Shown here piece after piece: positions 7,401 to 10,797 of a DNA stretch of 10,797 nucleotides. The DNA is from Lachnospiraceae bacterium UBA1753 (lineage in GTDB: Bacteria > Bacillota > Clostridia > Lachnospirales > Lachnospiraceae), in contig DCHL01000174.1 of assembly GCA_002317595.1 (NCBI GenBank), positions 1 to 10,797 on the forward strand. Reading direction: 5' to 3'. Each line of letters starts with the position of its first letter. The first letter of the stretch is position 1. The notes below the pieces were generated by a model. The model saw only the letters and a list, made by a program, of their open reading frames with translations, searched no databases and was not told the DNA's origin. A program made the translations under genes and the position numbers.

Positions 7401-7513
7401 AGGAGAAGCTGTACATGGCAGGAATGAACGGTTACCTGTCAAAGCCTATCAATCTCAAGGAACTTGCGGCTGTAATGGAAAAGTATATACCGGAAATCAA
7501 GCGAGAAGGATGA
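4499..7513 (+). CDS. Membrane hybrid histidine kinase with degenerate GGDEF domain (TM-PAS-GGDEF-GAF-HisKA-HATPase-REC)
   Basis: A 1004-residue sensor kinase. About six membrane segments lie between residues 21 and 180, with no large external loop. A PAS-like domain follows (about 201-316), then a GGDEF-type domain that opens with DNLTGFYNRR (331-340) but has RFSEKEF (404-410) in place of the GGDEF active-site loop. A GAF-like region spans about 485-612. The kinase core has His631 in SHEIRTP, Asn744/Asn748, DTGPG (780-784) and GTGLGL (809-814). The receiver has Asp883/Asp884, phospho-acceptor Asp928, Thr960 and Lys982. There is no DNA-binding output or HPt domain, so phosphate must pass to a partner elsewhere or the receiver acts by itself. 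The start is uncertain: GTG 4499 or ATG 4505, both without a clear ribosome binding site. It follows eam by 24 nt on the same strand; a regulatory link to the acylation genes is only inferred. Confidence 0.9.
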   Translation: MPMNAVFFDEHDNRINGKLAKVLRWLVLVPVSVTIFNMTGLFELELFQLLVVSFFALIAAVLPTVLCGLKVRPSAIKYTIVIVISLAVASVSVYPTVGIYITLILGAVISLCYSDYRLTLFACVLNYVLMISGQYFRMMERFLPTIGREKALYEWAGYSVGYTLEFLVVCPVFIWIAHITRGLLESKLQSLSAIKEEQMRQDMIMGSTKDVMYEYDMKSDVLRYFGAVTEEDFAAGKTYKDETKLENFHSLIQSSELFHKDDTGLFLQFIEEGCTTPFLLRMINDDGYTWLDVDGHMIYDDNRPSKCIGRIRDVTEMKMDEQEYLMNSSKDNLTGFYNRRTGLRILRQQLTEIGRRDSQIFLYVRVYGIDELAEKKGRVFADAILLRVAEILNREISDMDLPIRFSEKEFILYLSNRTAVMMEKLMESLGDELSKLYTGEDAKDVVSFKYETYATLKEVEQALLEAEMSKTLDEYEVEDYRYDLVSFAFNLLERTDDFESAIRLLMDRIGGIYMLDYVRILRGTSQPTNFVCIYEWIGSDAESDGVASLDGAIVNIRDIDRDDKCYLCDCGKIGDQNSNMVFHGYLLSMNRREQICRELEGVSHVVSIFLDKKYMDSASAARAEFLSAMSHEIRTPMNSIAGFAELIADENDLEQIGMYAESIKSSAHTLVGVLNDILDMSKLQAGMMEITPVHYYLHEIAEEVKTLIGIQLEDSLVNLVPRIDSRIPDGLIGDGVRIRQILLNLLGNAVKYTHQGEVGVEIYWDFKDPSEGNLIGIVWDTGPGIKEEDMVRIFEPYERTEDSTRETSGTGLGLSITKQLIELMNGTIKLESTYGKGTKITVTIPQGVFDSAPYDYDSDGTGKIQTASGIPFTAPWARVMIVDDNELNMSVANSIIGKYKVSITEAYSGKEAIELLQKDSDFDVIFMDYMMPGMDGIETTQMIRGSGDPVLERIPIVALTANVADGIEEKLYMAGMNGYLSKPINLKELAAVMEKYIPEIKREG

Positions 7514-7525
7514 TATAGTTTGACG

Positions 7526-7560
7526 CTGCCGCATTTTTTCAATGCGGCAGTTTTTTGTTT
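7526..7560 (+). terminator. Rho-independent terminator after the kinase gene
   Basis: A perfect 10-bp stem CTGCCGCATT (7526-7535) / AATGCGGCAG (7541-7550) with a 5-nt loop, followed by TTTTTTGTTTT. It begins 13 nt after the kinase stop and is the first strong terminator after the cluster that starts at 245. Confidence 0.95.
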
Positions 7561-7565
7561 TGAGT

Positions 7566-7662
7566 GCGATGAAAATATGGACATCATCCTCAATGTTCCA
7601 GTGTCTGAATCAGAGTAATTTAAGACACTTCCACATTCGCATTCCTGTCCATATTTCATCGC
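7566..7662. repeat. Long imperfect hairpin (97 nt) in the convergent intergenic region
   Basis: The outer arms 7566-7583 and 7646-7662 are complementary with a single unpaired A. Inside, 7592-7596 pairs with 7633-7637 and 7600-7606 with 7623-7629, separated by symmetric internal loops of 8 and 3 nt, with a 16-nt apical loop (7607-7622). It lies past the kinase terminator and has no U-tract, so it is not a second terminator. It could be a small non-autonomous inverted-repeat element or a structured RNA. No clear target-site duplication is visible at its edges. Confidence 0.65.
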
Positions 7663-7730
7663 CACCCCCCAAACACTCCTGCTTGCAAATTTGATAATGC
7701 ACCGGCATCAGCATAAAGGCAGCCAGATGA

Positions 7731-7764
7731 TTTCCGGATAAAATTGGTCCATTATATTCGGAAA
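7731..7764. other. Short hairpin
   Basis: TTTCCGGATA (7731-7740) pairs with TATTCGGAAA (7755-7764), including one G-T pair. After one mismatch come three more pairs (7742-7744 with 7751-7753) and a 6-nt loop. No U-tract follows and there is no gene nearby. It may be part of the same structured non-coding segment as the hairpin at 7566-7662. Confidence 0.4.
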
Positions 7765-7893
7765 AACCACGAAATACATTGAATTGGAGGGCACTTAAAT
7801 AGACTCATCGCGAAATGAGCCTTTTCGCATGTTTGATTTCTTTTTATCAAGCAGCACGAATCTGTCGATTTAACCATCCTTTCTGGGGTTGGT

Positions 7894-8191
7894 GGTGGAA
7901 TCTGATAAGAAACGGAGACTGTTACACCCTAAGAACTCTCATGAAATGACAACTTGGGTGGAATAATCCAGGAAACCTATCTTCTTACACCTTTGCCAGA
8001 TAGAGGATGGGTGGAATCTTTGGCGGATTGAGCAGGATTACACCCATTTACAGGACCAGAGCAATCCTGAGTATCTTAAGAAACCAGAAACACGGTGTAA
8101 TATTTGTTCAAATGGAGCATATTCCACCACATTTCAAAAATCAGTCCAAATCTGTGGGTGGAATATGAGAGAAAATGAAGAATATTACACC
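7894..8191. repeat. Cluster of five bipartite elements (GGTGTAA-N20-ATTCCACC), mixed orientation
   Basis: Five elements: 7894-7929 (minus), 7956-7991 (minus), 8009-8045 (minus), 8094-8128 (plus) and 8156-8191 (minus). Read in the plus sense, each has GGTGTAA, then exactly 20 bp, then ATTCCACC, usually with a further outer G or C. All seven arm pairs in the window match these 15 positions exactly. The 20-bp interiors are all different here (at 7902-7921, 7965-7984, 8018-8037, 8101-8120 and 8165-8184). The gaps between elements are irregular: 26, 17, 48 and 27 bp. The arms can pair as a hairpin with one conserved mismatch (T/C in the plus sense). No known repeat family is recognised. It is not a CRISPR array, because repeats are short, orientation varies and unit spacing is irregular. 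Confidence 0.85.
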
Positions 8192-8199
8192 AATCACCC

Positions 8200-8222
8200 A
8201 GTGTTAGCAAGCGAGCAACACT
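8200..8222. other. Small hairpin beside the bipartite cluster
   Basis: AGTGTT (8200-8205) pairs with AACACT (8217-8222), with two more pairs after a bulged A. No U-tract follows. It begins 9 nt after the last bipartite element. Significance is unclear. Confidence 0.3.
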
Positions 8223-8291
8223 AGAAAGCATATAGGATCAAATGCAAGAATTACCATTGGTATTTTTTTAGTAGCATTAACATATTATACC

Positions 8292-8327
8292 AAAAATCGC
8301 TTAAACCTCACGGTCTAAGCGATTTTT
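8292..8327 (-). terminator. Probable bidirectional terminator downstream of lepA
   Basis: A perfect 12-bp stem, 8292-8303 (AAAAATCGCTTA) with 8316-8327, plus three more pairs after a mismatch and a 4-nt loop (8308-8311). Read on the minus strand it ends in TTTTT about 56 nt after the lepA stop. Read on the plus strand it is followed by TTTTTCTTTTA. It can therefore stop lepA transcription and also any transcript coming rightward from the repeat cluster. Confidence 0.75.
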
Positions 8328-8382
8328 CTTTTAGGGGAGTTTTTTTACAGCCCCTTATAGCATATTTTGAAACTTTGAAACA

Positions 8383-10191
8383 CTAGTCTTCGTCGAGCTT
8401 GAGGACTGACATGAATGCCTTCTGTGGAATCTCCACATTTCCAATCTGGCGCATTCGTTTCTTTCCTTCCTTCTGTTTCTCAAGAAGCTTCTTCTTTCTT
8501 GAGATGTCGCCGCCGTAACACTTGGCAAGGACATCCTTTCTCACTGCCTTTACAGTTTCCCTGGCAATAATTTTTGAACCGATGGCTGCCTGAATGGGAA
8601 TCTCGAAAAGGTGTCTCGGGATTTCTTCCTTAAGCTTCTCGCACATTTTTCTTCCACGTTCATATGCGCTCTCAGCGTGAACGATGAAGGAGAGGGCATC
8701 GACCTCTTCGCGGTTGATGAGGATGTCGAGCTTGACAAGCTCTGACTTCTCGTATCCCTTTAGTTCATAATCAAATGAAGCGTAGCCTCTTGAACGTGAT
8801 TTCAGGGCATCAAAGAAATCATAGATAATCTCGTTGAGCGGGAGCTCGTAGGAGAGCAGTACTCTTGTCTGCTCCATGTATTCCATTCCCTTGCTGATTC
8901 CACGTCTCTCCTGACAGAGCTTCATGATAGGACCGACAAACTCGGTGGTAACCATGATCTGTGCATTTACCATGGGCTCTTCCATATATTCAATCTCGGA
9001 AGGGTCGGGAAGGTTTGAAGGGTTTGTGAGTTCTATTACTTCACCACTTGTCTTGTGGACCTTGTAGATAACGCCCGGGGCGGTAGTCACGAGGTCAAGG
9101 TTGTATTCTCTCTCAAGTCGCTCCTGGATGATCTCGAGATGGAGAAGTCCGAGGAATCCACATCTGAAACCGAAACCAAGGGCTATTGATGTCTCGGGCT
9201 CGTAGAAGAGGGAGGCATCGTTGAGCTGTAATTTTTCAAGCGCGTCACGCAGATCGGGATACTTGGCACCATCTGCGGGGTACAGTCCGCAGTAGACCAT
9301 GGACTGAACCTTCTTGTATCCGGGAAGAGCTTCGCTACAGGGATTCATGGCGTCTGTGATTGTATCACCAACGCGGGTGTCCTTCACATTCTTGATGCTG
9401 GCTGTGAGGTATCCAACCATTCCGGCCGACAGCTCGTCGCAGGGGATAAACTGACCTGCTCCGAAATATCCAACCTCAACCACATCGAAGGTGGCGCCTG
9501 TTGCCATCATGTGAACGCGGCTTCCCTTAGTAACTCGTCCGTCCATAACACGGAAGAAAACGATGACACCGCGGTATGAATCATAAAGTGAGTCAAAGAT
9601 GAGTGCCTTAAGGGGAGCGTCGGAATCTCCGGTAGGTGCTGGCACCTTCTGGACAATCGCTTCGAGGACTTCCTCAATGCCGATGCCATTCTTGGCTGAA
9701 ATCTGCGGAGCGTCCTGGGCTTCAATTCCAATCACATCCTCAATCTCATCAATTACGCGCTGGGGCTCAGCTGATGGAAGGTCGATCTTGTTGATGACCG
9801 GAAAGACATCGAGGTCATGGTCGAGTGCCAGATAGACGTTGGCAAGAGTCTGCGCCTCAATTCCCTGAGCGGCATCTACGACGAGAATCGCTCCGTCGCA
9901 GGCAGCAAGTGAACGGCTTACCTCATAATTGAAGTCGACATGGCCGGGGGTGTCGATGAGATTGAAGGTATACTCCTCACCGTCCTGGGCCTTGTAGATT
10001 GTCCTGACCGCCTGTGACTTGATTGTGATTCCACGCTCGCGCTCTAGGTCCATATTGTCGAGAACCTGAGCCTGCATCTCTCGCTCAGTCAGAAGACCGG
10101 TCTTCTCTATTATTCTGTCAGCAAGTGTGGACTTGCCGTGGTCGATATGTGCAATGATGCAAAAATTTCTGATTTTTTCCTGATTTGTCAT
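8383..10191 (-). CDS. lepA: Elongation factor 4 (LepA), ribosome-associated GTPase
   Basis: 602 residues, the usual length. LepA is a translational GTPase related to EF-G that acts on ribosomes, with roles proposed in back-translocation and in 30S assembly. Seen: P-loop AHIDHGKST (14-22), switch-II DTPGH (80-84), NKID (134-137), the RGITIKS stretch (53-59), and the LepA-specific C-terminal domain ending in GNVEIPQKAFMSVLKLDED. The start ATG at 10191 is preceded by AGGAAA with suitable spacing and gives the standard N-terminus (IRNFCIIAHIDHGKST). No truncation or frameshift. It is divergent from rpsT and convergent with the kinase gene, and looks monocistronic. Confidence 0.98.
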   Translation of the reverse strand: MTNQEKIRNFCIIAHIDHGKSTLADRIIEKTGLLTEREMQAQVLDNMDLERERGITIKSQAVRTIYKAQDGEEYTFNLIDTPGHVDFNYEVSRSLAACDGAILVVDAAQGIEAQTLANVYLALDHDLDVFPVINKIDLPSAEPQRVIDEIEDVIGIEAQDAPQISAKNGIGIEEVLEAIVQKVPAPTGDSDAPLKALIFDSLYDSYRGVIVFFRVMDGRVTKGSRVHMMATGATFDVVEVGYFGAGQFIPCDELSAGMVGYLTASIKNVKDTRVGDTITDAMNPCSEALPGYKKVQSMVYCGLYPADGAKYPDLRDALEKLQLNDASLFYEPETSIALGFGFRCGFLGLLHLEIIQERLEREYNLDLVTTAPGVIYKVHKTSGEVIELTNPSNLPDPSEIEYMEEPMVNAQIMVTTEFVGPIMKLCQERRGISKGMEYMEQTRVLLSYELPLNEIIYDFFDALKSRSRGYASFDYELKGYEKSELVKLDILINREEVDALSFIVHAESAYERGRKMCEKLKEEIPRHLFEIPIQAAIGSKIIARETVKAVRKDVLAKCYGGDISRKKKLLEKQKEGKKRMRQIGNVEIPQKAFMSVLKLDED

Positions 10192-10233
10192 GAATTTCCT
10201 GCTGTTCTATATTAATGTAGCTTTATTGTTTCT

Positions 10234-10265
10234 TTCGCAGATATCAGGGTACTGAGACCTGCGAA
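10234..10265 (-). promoter_or_regulatory. Hairpin at the 5' end of the lepA transcript
   Basis: TTCGCAG (10234-10240) pairs perfectly with CTGCGAA (10259-10265). After a 3-by-3 internal loop, TCAG (10244-10247) pairs with CTGA (10252-10255) around a 4-nt loop. The predicted lepA start of transcription (near 10263) falls at the base of this stem, so the messenger would begin with a hairpin. No U-tract follows, so it is not an attenuator of the usual kind. Confidence 0.55.
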
Positions 10266-10269
10266 GTAG

Positions 10270-10299
10270 AGTATAACATAAAAGAACACGTAATTGCAA
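10270..10299 (-). promoter_or_regulatory. lepA promoter (TTGCAA-N18-TATACT)
   Basis: On the minus strand, -35 TTGCAA is at 10299-10294, an 18-nt spacer follows, and -10 TATACT is at 10275-10270. This fits housekeeping sigma-70/sigma-A consensus with slightly long spacing, and lies about 80 nt upstream of the lepA start codon. Confidence 0.6.
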
Positions 10300-10317
10300 A
10301 AATATGATTTTTTCTTA

Positions 10318-10346
10318 TTGACATTGCAGTTCCTTTTGTCTAAAAT
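10318..10346 (+). promoter_or_regulatory. rpsT promoter (TTGACA-N17-TAAAAT)
   Basis: Consensus -35 TTGACA at 10318-10323, a 17-nt spacer, and -10 TAAAAT at 10341-10346. Predicted transcription start is near 10353, giving a leader of about 113 nt. It is the strongest promoter visible in the window, as expected for a ribosomal protein gene. Confidence 0.85.
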
Positions 10347-10353
10347 ACCCTTA

Positions 10354-10428
10354 TGTGTGTCTGGCAGTAGTCAGGCGCGTTCCGCCGCGCCACATTCCGC
10401 TTTCCGTGTCTAAGGGATGATTCACACA
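10354..10428 (+). promoter_or_regulatory. Structured rpsT leader
   Basis: TGTGTG (10354-10359) can pair with CACACA (10423-10428), closing a region that contains a GC-rich hairpin GGCGCG (10374-10379) / CGCGCC (10386-10391) with a 6-nt loop. The leader is far more GC-rich than its surroundings. Several ribosomal protein leaders act in autoregulation, so this could be a binding site for S20 or another ribosomal protein. No known leader family is recognised with confidence. Confidence 0.45.
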
Positions 10429-10466
10429 GCAACGATACTTTTTATCTGAAAAAGAGGTGAATTACA

Positions 10467-10733
10467 ATGGCAAATATTAAATCAGCAAAGAAGAGAATTC
10501 TTGTAACAAAGAACCGTTACGAGAAGAACAAGGCAGTTAAGTCTGGCGTTAAGACAGCAATCAAGAAGGTTTACGCAGCAATCGATGCAGCTGACAAGGC
10601 AGCAGCAGATGAGGCACTTAAGAATGCAATCTCTGTTATCTCAAAGGCAGCTTCTAAGGGCGTTCTTCATAAGGATACAGCATCTAGAAAGGTTTCACGC
10701 CTTACTCTTGCCGTTAACAAGATCGGTAAGTAA
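10467..10733 (+). CDS. rpsT: 30S ribosomal protein S20 (bS20)
   Basis: An 88-residue, lysine- and alanine-rich protein of normal S20 length. It begins MANIKSAKKRILVTKNRYEKN, apart from small differences the classic S20 N-terminus, and has the conserved C-terminal GVLHKDTASRKVSRLTLAVNK. S20 binds 16S rRNA early in small-subunit assembly. The start is fixed by GAGGTG at 10454-10459 with a 7-nt gap. It has its own promoter, a structured leader and its own terminator, so it is a single-gene unit. Confidence 0.98.
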   Translation: MANIKSAKKRILVTKNRYEKNKAVKSGVKTAIKKVYAAIDAADKAAADEALKNAISVISKAASKGVLHKDTASRKVSRLTLAVNKIGK

Positions 10734-10753
10734 TTTTATAGCAATGAATTATC

Positions 10754-10792
10754 AAAAAGCACGTCGGACCGTCATCCCGACGTGCTTTTTTT
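10754..10792 (+). terminator. rpsT Rho-independent terminator
   Basis: A perfect 14-bp stem: 10754-10767 (AAAAAGCACGTCGG) with 10777-10790, a 9-nt loop, and a run of seven T at 10786-10792. It begins 20 nt after the rpsT stop. Confidence 0.95.
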
Positions 10793-10797
10793 GAGTT

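Larger units (their letters stand above)
7514..8382. other. Non-coding convergent region between kinase and lepA
   Basis: About 870 bp without a convincing coding frame. In order it holds: the kinase terminator; the 97-nt hairpin; a short hairpin at 7731-7764; overlapping small inverted repeats at 7804-7828 (CTCAT/ATGAG and GCGAAA/TTTCGC); five bipartite elements (7894-8191); a small hairpin at 8200-8222 (AGTGTT/AACACT); and the terminator at 8292-8327. Nothing recognisable was seen between 7663 and 7730. A few short frames in this stretch lack ribosome binding sites. Confidence 0.7.

Noticed and set aside
7600..7635. Degenerate eighth bipartite element inside the 97-nt hairpin
   Set aside because: AGTGTCT and CTTCCACA resemble the two arms, but the match is only partial and the spacing is 21 rather than 20; the hairpin pairing explains these words better.
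7432..7665. Minus-strand reading frame of 77 codons over the kinase end and intergenic hairpin
   Set aside because: It runs through the terminator and the inverted repeat and has no recognisable protein features.
7894..8191. CRISPR array
   Set aside because: The constant parts are only 7-9 bp, the variable part is enclosed within each element rather than between full repeats, orientation flips, and gaps between units range from 17 to 48 bp.
8283..8288. TATAAT promoter element on the minus strand
   Set aside because: No -35 hexamer is present at suitable spacing; it lies just past the lepA terminator and faces non-coding sequence.

Overview
The window looks like chromosomal DNA from a Gram-positive anaerobe of the Clostridia, most likely Lachnospiraceae. 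The reasons are strong GAGGTG-type ribosome binding sites, an rpsT gene with a Firmicute-style TTGACA-N17-TAAAAT promoter, compact U-tract terminators, a LepA of clostridial type, and a glutamate 2,3-aminomutase-like radical SAM enzyme. The genus is not determined.

Layout. Positions 1-244 are non-coding and repeat-rich: two identical copies of a 37-bp bipartite element, a 13-bp tandem repeat and an orphan half-site. A same-strand cluster follows at 245-7513: a DltC-like carrier protein, a DltB/AlgI-type membrane O-acyltransferase (MBOAT), a DltD-like SGNH transferase, a glutamate 2,3-aminomutase-like enzyme and a large hybrid histidine kinase. It closes with a strong terminator at 7526-7560. 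A non-coding stretch of about 870 bp (7514-8382) holds a long imperfect hairpin, smaller hairpins, five more bipartite elements and a probably bidirectional terminator. On the minus strand is lepA (8383-10191), and divergent from it is rpsT (10467-10733), each with a recognisable promoter, leader hairpin and, for rpsT, a strong terminator.

How the genes may work together. The first three proteins form a reduced Dlt-like envelope acylation pathway: carrier-bound acyl thioester, then MBOAT, then a C-terminal tyrosine shuttle motif (FIYLQF, the last six residues of the MBOAT), then the serine of the SGNH protein, then an extracellular polymer. No DltA-like adenylating enzyme and no DltX microprotein are present; the shuttle motif on the MBOAT explains the missing DltX. 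The next gene is tightly coupled and has Lys and Asn at the two positions that distinguish glutamate 2,3-aminomutase from lysine 2,3-aminomutase, so it probably makes beta-glutamate. Whether beta-glutamate is the acyl cargo, or only a co-expressed osmolyte, is open; the linkage is the most interesting functional hypothesis here.

The most striking unexplained DNA signal is a family of seven elements of the form GGTGTAA-N20-ATTCCACC. The spacer is exactly 20 bp in all seven, in both orientations, and its sequence differs in every non-duplicated copy. I do not recognise this family.
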